Shown here piece by piece: positions 55,344 to 64,000 of a stretch of 64,000 bases of DNA. The translations under genes were made by a program, and so were the position numbers. The stretch's first letter is position 1; every line of letters begins with the position of its first letter. Below the pieces are notes generated by a model, which searched no databases, was not told the DNA's origin, and was given only the letters and a program-made list of their open reading frames with translations. Location of the stretch: assembly GCF_016316925.1 (NCBI RefSeq), contig NZ_JAEEGB010000014.1:156995-220994 (forward strand), given 5' to 3'. The DNA is from Clostridium aciditolerans. GTDB lineage: Bacteria; Bacillota; Clostridia; Clostridiales; Clostridiaceae.

Positions 55344-56648
55344 ATGGAAATACTGTCTTTAGGAGAAAAAATTAAGAGAAGAAGAAAAGAGCTCAACATG
55401 ACATTAAAGGATTTAGCAGGAGACAGAATTACTCCAGGACAAATAAGCCTTGTAGAATCCGGAAAATCTAATCCAAGTATGGATCTGCTTGAATACCTAG
55501 CGGAGGCGCTAAACACCTCAATCGAATATCTCATGGAATCAGAAGAGACCCAGGCAGAAAAAATTTGTACTTATTTTGAAAACATAGCAGAATCATATAT
55601 AATTAATGAAGACTTGACTCAAGGAGAGCAGTATATTGAGAAGTCTTTATACTATGCAGAAAAATACAACTTGGAGTATAGAAAAGCTAAAAACTTATAT
55701 CTAAGAGGCATAATTCACATGACAAAAGCTGAACATGCTGTAGCACAGCAATTTTTTCTTTCAGCTAATGTTATCTTTATAAAAAATAATAACTATGAAG
55801 AAACAATAAAAGCCTTTGTCAACTTAGGAAAAATTACAATGGAGTTAAAAGCGTATCATTCTTCATGTAGCTATTTTCAGCAAGCAGAAAATGTTTACAC
55901 TGAAAATGATATTGGAAATGACTTTTTACTTGGACAAATATATTATTATTTAGCTTGTGTGTATTTTAAGTTAGAGAGCACAGAAAAAGCTATAAATTAT
56001 TCTTATCTTGCCAAGGAAAAATTTAAGCAATTGGATAATAAAAGAGAGTATGCAAGAACACTTTTGCTTCTATCAGAAGAATATAATAAGAAAGGCGACG
56101 TAGACAATGCAATAAAATATTCCAAGAAGACATTAGAGGTATACAAAGAAATAAATGATCTTATGCATGTTGCTAAGATAGAAAATAATTTAGGAAAATT
56201 GTTCTGTGATTTTGATAATTTAGAGGAATCTTTCATACACTTAAGTAAAGCTAAAGAACTTAGAGTTAGAATTAATGATTCAGATTTAGTTGAAACTTTA
56301 GTAAACATATGTGAAAATTATATAAAATTAAAAAATGTAGAAAATGCTAAAAAAACACTTCAAGAAATAATGGACAGCATTAGTGATGGCAGTGATAAAT
56401 CTCTCATACAGTACTATTTGCTTAAATTCAGAGTGGACATGTTAGAATCAGATATAAAAGAAGCGGAAAATACATTAATTATGGCCTTAAATTTTGTTAG
56501 AAATATGGACTACACTAAAGAAATCGCAGAGATAGCTATCATGCTTGGAAAGTTCTATATAGATTATGGTAGAGATAAAGATGCAGCAAAATATTTAAAT
56601 GAGGGTGTTGAAACCTTTAAGAAACTTGGAATATTGAAAGAGTCTTAA
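55344..56648 (+). CDS. XRE-family regulator with TPR repeats (RNPP-like)
   Basis: 434 residues. The helix-turn-helix is at about 8-62 (LGEKIKRRRKELNMTLKDLAGDRITPGQISLVESGKSNPSMDLLEYLAEAL), followed by about nine TPR-like helix pairs, e.g. AFVNLGKITMELKAYHSSCSYFQQAENVY and YYYLACVYFKLESTEKAINYSYLAKEKF. In Firmicutes such proteins are often peptide-pheromone receptors or sporulation-linked regulators. No small pheromone gene is visible next to it. GGAAGAG precedes the ATG; the paralogue follows after 18 bp. Confidence 0.9.
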   Translation: MEILSLGEKIKRRRKELNMTLKDLAGDRITPGQISLVESGKSNPSMDLLEYLAEALNTSIEYLMESEETQAEKICTYFENIAESYIINEDLTQGEQYIEKSLYYAEKYNLEYRKAKNLYLRGIIHMTKAEHAVAQQFFLSANVIFIKNNNYEETIKAFVNLGKITMELKAYHSSCSYFQQAENVYTENDIGNDFLLGQIYYYLACVYFKLESTEKAINYSYLAKEKFKQLDNKREYARTLLLLSEEYNKKGDVDNAIKYSKKTLEVYKEINDLMHVAKIENNLGKLFCDFDNLEESFIHLSKAKELRVRINDSDLVETLVNICENYIKLKNVENAKKTLQEIMDSISDGSDKSLIQYYLLKFRVDMLESDIKEAENTLIMALNFVRNMDYTKEIAEIAIMLGKFYIDYGRDKDAAKYLNEGVETFKKLGILKES

Positions 56649-56666
56649 TGAGAATAGGTGAGGATT

Positions 56667-57920
56667 ATGGAGATACTTTCTACAGGAGAAAAGATAAAAA
56701 GAGCCAGAATATATAAAGGTTATACATTAAAGGATTTATGCGGAGACAAAATATCTGTTTCTAAAATGAGCTGCATCGAAAATGATAAAATAAAGCCAGA
56801 AGAATGGATATTAGACTTCATTGCTGTAAAGTTAGAAATAGATCCAATGTACTTAAAACAAGATATAAAATCACAGGTAATTGAAAATATTCAGGACATA
56901 GAAAGAACAGGATATTCCGAGTGGTATGAGAAGGAACTAGAATATAATTTAAAGTTTGCTGAAGAGTTATCATATTTTGATATTGCATTCAGAATAATGC
57001 ACTTGCTATTTAATTACTATCTAGACGAGAATAAGATAGAAAAAGTACAGCTTATAGTTTCAAAATACTATGATTATTGGCAAAAGTATTTTTCGGAAGA
57101 AAGTGGAGCTGTATACTATATGGATATAGCAAGATACTTCTACAATACTAAGGAATTTTCGCAAGCTGCTAATTATTACAGTAATGTTAGACAGATTTCT
57201 ACGGAAAAAAGAAATCCTATATTACTGGCCAGAGCTACCTATAATGAAGCTGCTTGCTATGTAATGTTGGAAAACTATGAAAAAGCTTACGAAATAGCAA
57301 TGGAACTTATTGATTTGATGGATTATATTGAGAAAGATACAAAAAAAGCAGAAGCATATCATATGTTGGCTATACTTTCACTTAGAAGAAATATGGATAA
57401 GTTCCATGAGTATGAGCAAAAATCCTATGAATTATATAAGAATAATCTAGCACATATGGCGCAGGCTATATATAACTATGCTGTAGTTATGTTTGGACAG
57501 GGGCTCACGGATATCGCTATAGCCTATACAAATAAAGCTTTAGAATGTTTCCCAAAGGATAATAAGGAAACTCTAGTAAACTTTATGTTAATGTGTACTA
57601 GCAAGTTAATTGAAAGTAATGTTTTAGATAAAGCTAAAAGTGTATGTGATGAGGCATTAAACTACTCAATAGATCTTAATAATATAGTTTTTATTGAAAA
57701 ATCTTATTATTATAAGGCTTTGATTCTGGAAAAGGAAGGTAACATGATTTCCGCAGAGATGTATATGAATTTAGCATTGGATGCGCTACTTAAATTTGCA
57801 ACTAAAAATGAAATATACAAAAGATACATGGAGATGGGAAACATGTACTACAGAATGGGAAGTGTTAATGAATCTATAAAATATTTTAATTTTGCAATTC
57901 AACTGGAAAAGAAAATGTAA
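56667..57920 (+). CDS. XRE-family regulator with TPR repeats, tandem paralogue
   Basis: 417 residues from the ATG at 56667 (AGGTGAGG upstream; an in-frame GTG at 56658 overlaps it). The first residues, MEILSTGEKIKRARIYKGYTLKDLCGDKIS, parallel those of the upstream paralogue. The recognition helix differs (VSKMSCIENDKIKPEEWIL against PGQISLVESGKSNPSMDLL), so DNA specificity has probably diverged. TPR-like repeats fill the rest. The two are likely one operon ended by the terminator at 57933. Confidence 0.9.
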   Translation: MEILSTGEKIKRARIYKGYTLKDLCGDKISVSKMSCIENDKIKPEEWILDFIAVKLEIDPMYLKQDIKSQVIENIQDIERTGYSEWYEKELEYNLKFAEELSYFDIAFRIMHLLFNYYLDENKIEKVQLIVSKYYDYWQKYFSEESGAVYYMDIARYFYNTKEFSQAANYYSNVRQISTEKRNPILLARATYNEAACYVMLENYEKAYEIAMELIDLMDYIEKDTKKAEAYHMLAILSLRRNMDKFHEYEQKSYELYKNNLAHMAQAIYNYAVVMFGQGLTDIAIAYTNKALECFPKDNKETLVNFMLMCTSKLIESNVLDKAKSVCDEALNYSIDLNNIVFIEKSYYYKALILEKEGNMISAEMYMNLALDALLKFATKNEIYKRYMEMGNMYYRMGSVNESIKYFNFAIQLEKKM

Positions 57921-57932
57921 GTACATGAGTAT

Positions 57933-57971
57933 AGAACTATTTGTTAATTTAACGAATAGTTCTGTTTTTTT
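57933..57971 (+). terminator. Rho-independent terminator of the XRE-TPR pair
   Basis: AGAACTATT (57933-57941) with AATAGTTCT (57955-57963), then a G and a run of T. Confidence 0.88.
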
Positions 57972-58051
57972 GTAATACCCCCTTTAAAATTCGATATTAT
58001 CCGTAAATATTTGTGAAAAGAAGATGATAACAAATTTAGGGAGGAACAAAC

Positions 58052-59101
58052 ATGAAAAAAATAGCATTATTTATAACAGCTTTAACAGTATCATTAAGTT
58101 TAGGAGGCCAGGCATTAGCCGATACTAATACTGCAACGCTTGCAGACAAGGCTGGTATAACACCAGATAACGTAATATTATATCCTATAGATAAGGCTTT
58201 AGATGATTTAAAGATTAACATGGCAACTAGCGATGATAAAAAAGCAGAGGCTTTAGCAGAAGTAGCAGAGGAAAGACTTGGAGAAAGCGAAGTAATGGCT
58301 GATAAGGAAAGGACAGATCTTTCAAATCAAACATTAAATGAATATAGTGATAAAATGACTGAAGCTGAAGAAAAGGTAGAAGATGCCATCAATAAAGCAA
58401 CTGATAGCACAACTACTGATAGCGCTATAAAACTAGATGAATTGAAAAAGGCAGAAACGTCAATATCTGATAGACAAATGAAGTCTATTGAGGTTTTAAA
58501 GAGCATAGAGAGCAAGGTTTCTGGTAATGCTAAAGAAACTATAGCAAAGGTTATAGAAATGCAAACTGCCAAAAAAGAGGCAATAATTGCAGTGAAGAAA
58601 GAAAGAGAAGCATTAATAAAAGACAGACAGGCGGCAAAAGATGCTGAAAAGAAACTAGAGCAAGCTAAAAAATCAGGAAATGAGCAAGATATAAAAACAG
58701 CAGAAGATTCATTAAAGCAAAGTCAGGAAACTTTAAATACTCAAAAAGAGAGATTTAATCAGGCAGTAGCTGCAAAGAAGGAAGTAATGAAGGGCGGAGT
58801 AGGCCAATTAAAGAAACAATTAAAAAATGAATTAAAAGAAGAAGTTAAGAAGGGTAACATAACAAAAGAAGAAGAAAAAGATGCTTTAAAAGCAACAAGT
58901 AATAAAAAGGAAAAGGAAAATAGCAATGCTTCTAATGACACTACTAATGTAGTTGAATCAAAAACTAATGATGATCCAGCTAATAATAGTGCAAGTATTT
59001 CTAAACATGGAAAATCAGAAAAAGAGAACAAAGGCGAAGAAATGAAGGCTAATAAAGAAAAGAGAACAGAAAAAGAGAATAAGTCTAGACATGAAAATTA
59101 A
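58052..59101 (+). CDS. Secreted DUF5667-domain coiled-coil protein
   Basis: 349 residues. A signal peptide ends near QALA-D (about 23). The DUF5667-like region starts ITPDNVILYPIDKALDDLKI and continues with KKAEALAEVAEERLGESEVMADKER, typical of the family. A long helical, Lys/Glu/Ala-rich coiled coil follows, then a disordered Lys/Glu/Asn-rich tail. Function unknown; an envelope role is inferred from export. GGGAGGAAC precedes the ATG. Confidence 0.88.
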   Translation: MKKIALFITALTVSLSLGGQALADTNTATLADKAGITPDNVILYPIDKALDDLKINMATSDDKKAEALAEVAEERLGESEVMADKERTDLSNQTLNEYSDKMTEAEEKVEDAINKATDSTTTDSAIKLDELKKAETSISDRQMKSIEVLKSIESKVSGNAKETIAKVIEMQTAKKEAIIAVKKEREALIKDRQAAKDAEKKLEQAKKSGNEQDIKTAEDSLKQSQETLNTQKERFNQAVAAKKEVMKGGVGQLKKQLKNELKEEVKKGNITKEEEKDALKATSNKKEKENSNASNDTTNVVESKTNDDPANNSASISKHGKSEKENKGEEMKANKEKRTEKENKSRHEN

Positions 59102-59130
59102 TTATTATATTAAAGCTTAAAGTAATGCAG

Positions 59131-59172
59131 AAGGTAATCATTGAGGTAACATACTAAAATGATTATCTTTTA
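59131..59172 (+). terminator. Hairpin terminator after the DUF5667 gene
   Basis: AAGGTAATCATT (59131-59142) pairs with AATGATTATCTT (59158-59169) with one G-T pair, followed by TTTACT. Confidence 0.65.
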
Positions 59173-59332
59173 CTATTTAGTTTATTTTGTTTACAATGGG
59201 ATATAAAAAATAGCTAGTCCTATTTCCAAAAATGCTTTTATTTACTATAATTATTTGCGAAATAAAGGTTAACCTATATTATAGAAGTAATTTTACTTTG
59301 ACTATAGTAATTTAACAAAAGAGGGTGTTGCT

Positions 59333-60163
59333 GTGAAAAAGTATAGTTCTATTATGTGTGTTATGTTTATTTCCGCAATATTTATTTTAACTCAATTTTT
59401 TTTTCCGGTGAATGTAGACAAGAAATTAAGTAGTCAGCTAGATGATAGTATTAACAATGTGAAAGCTTATGATCATAATTTGGGTACTGCTTATAATAAT
59501 GTGCAAAACCCTAAAGAGGTATTTTTAACCTTTGATGATGGACCTTGTATCAATAATACTAGAAAAATACTGAAAATATTAAAGGATAACAATGTTAAGG
59601 CTACTTTTTTTGTAGTTGGAATGAAGGGAGAAGAAAATCCACAAATATTAAAAGAACTAAGTAATAGCGGGATGAGTATAGGAGTTCATACATATTCTCA
59701 TGAATATAGCCAAATGTACAAGAATGCAGATGCATATTTTAAAGATTATTATGCCTGCAAAAGCGTTATAAAAAAAATAACAGGAAGAAATCCTATAGTA
59801 TATGTAAGAATGCCTGGAGGATCCGACAATCTAGTTGCAAGCAAGAGTAATTTAGAAAATATAAAAAAATCATTAAATGAAAAAGGATTAAAATATGTAG
59901 ATTGGAATGTAAGTGCTGGGGATGCAGAAGTAGGTAAGACATCTGTAGATAAGATAAAGCATAATATTATGACTCAGTCCAAAGGCCAGAGAATTGCTGT
60001 TATTTTAATGCATGACACTTACTATAATAATTTTACAGTGGAAGCACTGCCAGATGTTATAAAATATTTAAAGGGAGAAGGTTTTATATTTAGAACTTTC
60101 GATGATTTAACACCAGGTGAAGAAAATAAAATGGTTGACTTAAAAGTTATGAATAGAGTATAG
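59333..60163 (+). CDS. NodB-family polysaccharide deacetylase
   Basis: 276 residues starting with GTG at 59333 (GAGGGTG upstream). A signal anchor (about 5-25) precedes the NodB domain: FLTFDDGP (motif 1, catalytic Asp and metal Asp), GVHTYSHEY (motif 2, two His), YVRMPGGSDN (motif 3), WNVSAGDA (motif 4) and ILMHDTYYN (motif 5). It probably removes acetyl groups from peptidoglycan or another extracellular polymer. It could act on the local EPS, but it lies 25 kb away from that locus. Confidence 0.93.
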   Translation: MKKYSSIMCVMFISAIFILTQFFFPVNVDKKLSSQLDDSINNVKAYDHNLGTAYNNVQNPKEVFLTFDDGPCINNTRKILKILKDNNVKATFFVVGMKGEENPQILKELSNSGMSIGVHTYSHEYSQMYKNADAYFKDYYACKSVIKKITGRNPIVYVRMPGGSDNLVASKSNLENIKKSLNEKGLKYVDWNVSAGDAEVGKTSVDKIKHNIMTQSKGQRIAVILMHDTYYNNFTVEALPDVIKYLKGEGFIFRTFDDLTPGEENKMVDLKVMNRV

Positions 60164-60218
60164 AGCCATAATTTTAAAGTTAAGTTATATTAAATATTAA
60201 TAAAATGAGTTTAGAAGT

Positions 60219-60310
60219 CTATAGGGAGCAAACAATGCTTGGGGGCATCCTATAGTCTTTTTATGCTTATATATAAAATAATCTCTATTTGAAGCCTATT
60301 AATAGGCTTC
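60219..60310 (+). terminator. Two hairpins after the deacetylase gene
   Basis: First, CTATAGG pairs with CCTATAG around 60219-60256 and is followed by TCTTTTTAT, a plausible terminator. Second, GAAGCCTATTAATAGGCTTC at 60291-60310 is a perfect 20-bp palindrome with no T run. The following 60311-60523 has no convincing gene; an open frame from an ATG at 60382 lacks a ribosome site. Confidence 0.6.
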
Positions 60311-60523
60311 TTAGTGGCGGGAGACATCGGATAAATATTGATAATTGTAAGTAAATACTTTACAATCAATATATAATTACCATGGAAGACTTACAAGGAA
60401 ATCAGTTAAGCATTTTAGTAGGAATAGATGGCTGTGGAGATACTTTTGAAAGGCATTGTATCATCAAATATAGTTTGATACTCTATATACGCAATTATAA
60501 AAATAATTATACGAGGGTAAGGA

Positions 60524-61387
60524 ATGAATATGCAAACAATAACAAATAATCTAAGGATAAAAGATGTAGCTTTTATAGTATTGGGATGCTTGCTATCTTC
60601 AATAGGATTAAATATGTTCATTGTACATGCAAAACTGTATAGTGGTGGGGTGTCAGGGCTTGCTATCTTGATTCAATACATAACTAAGTTCCCCGCTGGT
60701 TATACAATAATGCTAGCTAATATACCTCTACTTGTCATTAGCTTTAAAAAATTAAATATAAGATTTACAATCTATAGTTTGATAGGTACGGTTTGTTATT
60801 CAGTATTTTTAGTTATTACCAAAGATCTGCAAACTATAATAAGTACTAATGATACTCTACTGTATTGTTTATACGGGGGACTACTAAATGGACTCGGTAT
60901 AGGCTTAACCTATGCAAATCATGGCTCTATGGGTGGAATTAATATTATAACAATGCTATTCAAGAAAAAGCACGACAATTATGATGTTGGGAAAATTGGG
61001 CTTATTTTTAACTGCCTTATAGTCTGTATAGCTACATTGTTAAATGGTATATTAACTGCTCTTTATACATTAATATCAATGTATATCACAGCAGTTGTAA
61101 CAGATAAAATTATTCATGGTATGGTGAGAAAAAAACTTTTATTTATAATTACTGAAAAAGAGAAAGAAGTATGTGATTATATCATAACTTATATGCATCG
61201 AGGAGCTACTATTTTAAATGGGCAAACATTGACTGGCAAAGAAAGAAAAGTTTTGTATTGTATAGTACACTTATCTCATCTGCCAGAGTTAAAATATTCA
61301 ATACAAAATATAGATAAAGATGCCCTCATATCTGTAATAGACGCTTCTGAGGTTGACGGAAAAGGATTTGATAGCAGTATTTTGTAA
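60524..61387 (+). CDS. YitT-family membrane protein with DUF2179 domain
   Basis: 287 residues. Five or six membrane helices make up the YitT domain (IGLNMFIVHAKLYSGGVSGLAILI; GLGIGLTYANHGSMGGINIITMLF are signature-like). The cytosolic C-terminal DUF2179 domain includes YMHRGATILNGQTLTGKERKVLYCIV. Function unknown. The ATG at 60524 or 60530 is possible; GAGGGTAAGG precedes both. Confidence 0.92.
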   Translation: MNMQTITNNLRIKDVAFIVLGCLLSSIGLNMFIVHAKLYSGGVSGLAILIQYITKFPAGYTIMLANIPLLVISFKKLNIRFTIYSLIGTVCYSVFLVITKDLQTIISTNDTLLYCLYGGLLNGLGIGLTYANHGSMGGINIITMLFKKKHDNYDVGKIGLIFNCLIVCIATLLNGILTALYTLISMYITAVVTDKIIHGMVRKKLLFIITEKEKEVCDYIITYMHRGATILNGQTLTGKERKVLYCIVHLSHLPELKYSIQNIDKDALISVIDASEVDGKGFDSSIL

Positions 61388-61477
61388 ATACAAAGATCTT
61401 TAAGAGTATAAATATAGCATACTTTAACATAGCAATAACATTTGTTACAATGTTTTTAATAGAATTTTTTCATATAA

Positions 61478-61510
61478 TTTAAGAGAAGCCTAAAACTGGC
61501 TTCTCTTAAA
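61478..61510. terminator. Bidirectional terminator between yitT-like and gatD
   Basis: A perfect 13-bp stem, TTTAAGAGAAGCC (61478-61490) with GGCTTCTCTTAAA (61498-61510), with A/T-rich flanks on both sides. It serves two convergent genes. Confidence 0.85.
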
Positions 61511-61587
61511 GATTATCATAGTATAAACGTTGTTCTAAAATATGTCCTGAAGTGCAGGTCAACCTTATAGTTTGGATATCTATAACA

Positions 61588-62325
61588 CTATTTAGTTTTA
61601 CTTTCTCTTCTTACAATAAACTCCTTAGCCTTAAGCTCTATAGTATCATCTAAAGGTGCTAGTTCTATTTCACCGTATTTATTTGATAAAGCAGTAGATA
61701 TAAGTCTATCTGCAAACTCCGGATTCTTGGAAAGTAGTGATCCATGGAAATATGTACAGAAGCAATTTTTATATATGCATCCTTCATAGCCATCTTCACC
61801 ATTATTTCCGTATCCAGCAATTACCTTACCAAGAGGTTTTAAGTTTCCGATATAAGTTCTCCCTGAATGATTTTCAAAACCAACGTAGGTTTCATTAAAT
61901 TCTTCGTTGTGTATAACTGTATTTCCTATAAACCTTACATCTCCACCCTCTGTGTATATATCTAAAAGCCCAAGACCAGCAAGTTTTTCTCCATCAGGAG
62001 TAGTATAGTGTTTGCCAAGAAGTTGGAATCCTCCGCATATACATAAAAATACTTTTCCACTTTCTATGTATTCTGTTAGGCCAGACTTCTTAGTTTGATT
62101 TAAATCTTCAGAAACTATAGATTGCTCATAATCCTGACCGCCGCCAAAAAAAGCTATATCATATTTGGAAGGATCAAAAGGATCTCCTAAGGATATATTG
62201 TGAATATTAACTTGTATTCCTCTTTGCTGCGCTCTATATTTTAAAATTAAGATATTGCCTAAATCTCCGTATACATTTAATAGATCAGGATATAAGTGAC
62301 ATATATTAAGTTCCAAATTATTCAC
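61588..62325 (-). CDS. gatD: Lipid II isoglutaminyl synthase, glutaminase subunit GatD
   Basis: 245 residues, class I glutamine amidotransferase of the CobB/CobQ type. The N-terminal DLLNVYGDLGNILILKYRAQ, FFGGGQDYEQ, the nucleophile motif FLCICGGFQLLG (Cys about 94) and YFHGSLLSKNPEF with the catalytic His match GatD. It releases ammonia for the amidation of D-Glu in lipid II by MurT. It follows murT by 14 bp on the minus strand. Ribosome site AAAGGGTGTG precedes the start. Confidence 0.93.
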   Translation of the reverse strand: MNNLELNICHLYPDLLNVYGDLGNILILKYRAQQRGIQVNIHNISLGDPFDPSKYDIAFFGGGQDYEQSIVSEDLNQTKKSGLTEYIESGKVFLCICGGFQLLGKHYTTPDGEKLAGLGLLDIYTEGGDVRFIGNTVIHNEEFNETYVGFENHSGRTYIGNLKPLGKVIAGYGNNGEDGYEGCIYKNCFCTYFHGSLLSKNPEFADRLISTALSNKYGEIELAPLDDTIELKAKEFIVRRESKTK

Positions 62326-62339
62326 ACCCTTTCAGCTTT

Positions 62340-63638
62340 TTACCAAAGCTTTTTAATGTATCCTTTACTGTTTAAGAACTTTCTAAAATTAATCATAGCA
62401 GTGTAAGTAGCAAGTATATATACAGTATCCTGCTTACAGTTCTTTATTTCATCAAGAAGCTTTATATAATTTTCACATATAACAAACTTTTCAGTAGGTA
62501 ATCCAGCGACCTTAAGTCGTACTGCCATATCATAAAGTCTTATTCCTGAAATCATTATTTTATCTATATCTAATGAAGATAATTTTTCAAAGTTAACATC
62601 CCATATCCAGGATACGTCTCTGCCATCTGCATAGTTATCATTTAACAGTACTGCTAAATTAAATGCTCTCTTATCTAAGCTAATAGTATTTATTGCTTGA
62701 TCGTAGCCCGCAGGATTTTTAACTAGAACTATTTTTACATCCTTACCTTCAATATCAAGTGTTTCCTGTCTACCAAAGCTGCTCTGTATATTCTTAAGAG
62801 AATTAACTATTGTTTCAGTATCAACTCCGCAAACTCTTGCTACCGAATAGGCGCAAAGAGCATTGTATATATTATATGTTCCAGGTTGGTTTATGTAACA
62901 CTCATAACCATTTATAACAACACGAGAGCCTTCAGGTGTCTGCTCTTTAATTTCATCTACAGTATAATCAAGCTCAGGCCTTTTATATCCACAGTTTTCA
63001 CAATAAAAGTCTCCCAAATGATTATATGTAAGGTAGTTATACTTATACGGGCTCTTGCACTTTTTGCAAAATTTAGCATCAGCATTTATATCAATTATTT
63101 TGTTGTTGTCTAATGAACAATTAAAGCCATAGTAAATAGTTCTATTTGGAAGTTCTAAATCTCCGAGTAGAGACTCATCACCATTTAAAACTAGGTTAGC
63201 TAAAGGAACCTTTTCGATTCCATCAAGAACTTTTTTCAGAGTAGTATATACTTCACCGTATCTATCCAGCTGATCTCTGAATAAGTTTGTAACAGTAATA
63301 ACTTCTGGAGTTACATACTGTGTAAAAAGCGGAACATTTGCTTCATCACACTCAATAACAGCATATTTTGTAGAAGAACATTTCGCAAAAGAAAAATTTT
63401 CAACAAAGCATGAAACTATACCAGGAAGCATATTTGCTCCTGTATTATTAGTAATTACACATTTTCCAGATTCTTTTAGCATATTGTAAATCATGCTTGT
63501 AGTTGTAGTTTTGCCATTAGTACCTGTTATAAGCACAACTTTATAGTCTTTACAAATGGTTTTAAGTATATCCTTATCTAATTTTAAAGCAACCCTTCCC
63601 GGGAAATTACTTCCTCCTTTAAATAGAGTCTTGGACAA
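62340..63638 (-). CDS. murT: Lipid II isoglutaminyl synthase, MurT ligase subunit
   Basis: 432 residues from TTG at 63638. Mur ligase features are clear: TGTNGKTTTTSMIYNML (P-loop), NNTGANMLPGIVS, ECDEANVPLF and VLNGDESLL. The zinc ribbon CKKCKSPYKY...YCENCGYKRP has the four Cys typical of MurT, and the C-terminal DUF1727 region is present. With GatD it amidates D-isoglutamate of lipid II. The start is uncertain: the frame is open and homologue-like upstream to an ATT at 63689, which has GGTGGTG before it, while the TTG has no ribosome site. Confidence 0.92.
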   Translation of the reverse strand: MSKTLFKGGSNFPGRVALKLDKDILKTICKDYKVVLITGTNGKTTTTSMIYNMLKESGKCVITNNTGANMLPGIVSCFVENFSFAKCSSTKYAVIECDEANVPLFTQYVTPEVITVTNLFRDQLDRYGEVYTTLKKVLDGIEKVPLANLVLNGDESLLGDLELPNRTIYYGFNCSLDNNKIIDINADAKFCKKCKSPYKYNYLTYNHLGDFYCENCGYKRPELDYTVDEIKEQTPEGSRVVINGYECYINQPGTYNIYNALCAYSVARVCGVDTETIVNSLKNIQSSFGRQETLDIEGKDVKIVLVKNPAGYDQAINTISLDKRAFNLAVLLNDNYADGRDVSWIWDVNFEKLSSLDIDKIMISGIRLYDMAVRLKVAGLPTEKFVICENYIKLLDEIKNCKQDTVYILATYTAMINFRKFLNSKGYIKKLW

Positions 63639-63803
63639 TTTTATTACTATTTTTGAAACTACAATACTAACAAAAGATTTTATATTAATTTTTCACACCA
63701 CCCTTGTTTTAATAAAAAACCACTGTATAAAGTTAAACTAACTCTTAAATATTATAATACAATATTAGTTTTTTTACATCAATAAATATAAAAAAGGAGG
63801 CAT

Positions 63804-63839
63804 ATGTATAGAAATAACTATTTCATTAATATATACTAA
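63804..63839 (+). CDS. Possible 11-codon leader peptide
   Basis: AAAAAGGAGG stands 3 bases before an ATG at 63804; the frame encodes 11 residues rich in Tyr/Asn and stops with TAA at 63837-63839. An unusually perfect ribosome site with so short a frame suggests a leader peptide ahead of the structured RNA, or a chance match. Confidence 0.35.
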   Translation: MYRNNYFINIY

Positions 63840-63840
63840 T

Positions 63841-64000
63841 TGATGTGAGACTTTATAGGGGTACTAGGCTGAAAGTTAACTTATACGCCGGGATATGTTT
63901 CCAAGCTTCAGCACGTTAAAAACTTTTAGCCAGTCTAAAGCTTGTGTTTCAAGATAACCTAAGAACTTTCGAGAACTCGCTGTGCTCAGTTCGGACCAAC
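63841..64000 (+). ncRNA. Candidate structured non-coding RNA, cut by the window end
   Basis: A G/C-richer, complex stretch without any open frame. A strong helix is formed by GGCTGAAAGTT (63867-63877) and AACTTTTAGCC (63921-63931), extended by ACT/AGT past one bulged A. AAGCTT occurs twice (63903, 63938), and CGAGAAC can pair with GTTCGG near the end. It does not match tmRNA, RNase P, SRP RNA or 6S as I know them. The raiA-motif RNA of clostridia is one candidate, but I cannot confirm this. Confidence 0.55.

Noticed and set aside
60382-60560. Open frame upstream of and overlapping the yitT-like gene
   Set aside because: No ribosome site, unremarkable composition and out-of-frame overlap with a well-supported gene.

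Overview
The window is AT-rich, densely coded and mostly plus-strand. Its content points to Clostridium or a close relative in the Firmicutes: a SigI/RsgI pair, CWB2 cell-wall-binding proteins, MurT/GatD, a BY-kinase with a CpsB phosphatase, strong GGAGG-type ribosome binding sites, and no outer-membrane genes. I found no rRNA, tRNA or CRISPR array. The species cannot be fixed from the sequence alone.

Layout. 0-7.3 kb: the 3' end of a probable surface protein, a MarR regulator with a MacAB-like efflux operon, a DUF2140-like membrane protein, and an ABC ATPase/FtsX-type permease pair. 7.3-35.1 kb: a large exopolysaccharide (EPS) locus. It begins with the CpsB-type phosphatase, is interrupted by sigI-rsgI, then continues with two secreted wall proteins, Wzz-like and BY-kinase genes, the initiating sugar transferase, UDP-glucose dehydrogenase, five glycosyltransferases, two acetyltransferases, a pyruvyltransferase, Wzy, Wzx, GalE, a heparinase-like lyase, RmlA/RmlBCD and GalU. 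Together they predict a Wzx/Wzy-type acidic polymer containing rhamnose and glucuronate, probably O-acetylated and pyruvylated. 35.3-40.4 kb: an orphan dltA on the minus strand, a second copy of the permease/ATPase pair in swapped order, a VanZ-like protein, and a degraded permease fragment. 40.5-54.8 kb: another CWB2 protein, a run of proteases (S41, YgjP-like, rhomboid, FtsH-like), a REP-associated transposase with its palindromic repeats, an MntP-like exporter with a Fur-family regulator, an HD-GYP protein, a YkvA-domain protein and RNase HI. 54.8-64 kb: a small YtxH-like protein, tandem XRE-TPR regulators, a DUF5667 protein, a polysaccharide deacetylase, a YitT protein, the MurT-GatD operon (minus strand) and a probable structured RNA cut by the window edge.

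Main new observation. Five intergenic sites share an ACCC-like box, a 19-20 nt spacer and a CG(T/A)A box followed by a T/A-rich tail. They lie upstream of the first secreted wall protein, the initiating sugar transferase, rmlB, the second ABC pair and, on the minus strand, dltA. This resembles the known SigI promoter pattern, and sigI-rsgI sits inside the locus. I infer a SigI regulon joining EPS synthesis, rhamnose supply, surface proteins and cell-envelope D-alanine chemistry. Second, a family of GGGGACRGTYYRCAATTTTTC half-sites and palindromes surrounds the RAYT transposase, lies in many gene ends, and in at least three places forms part of a coding sequence.
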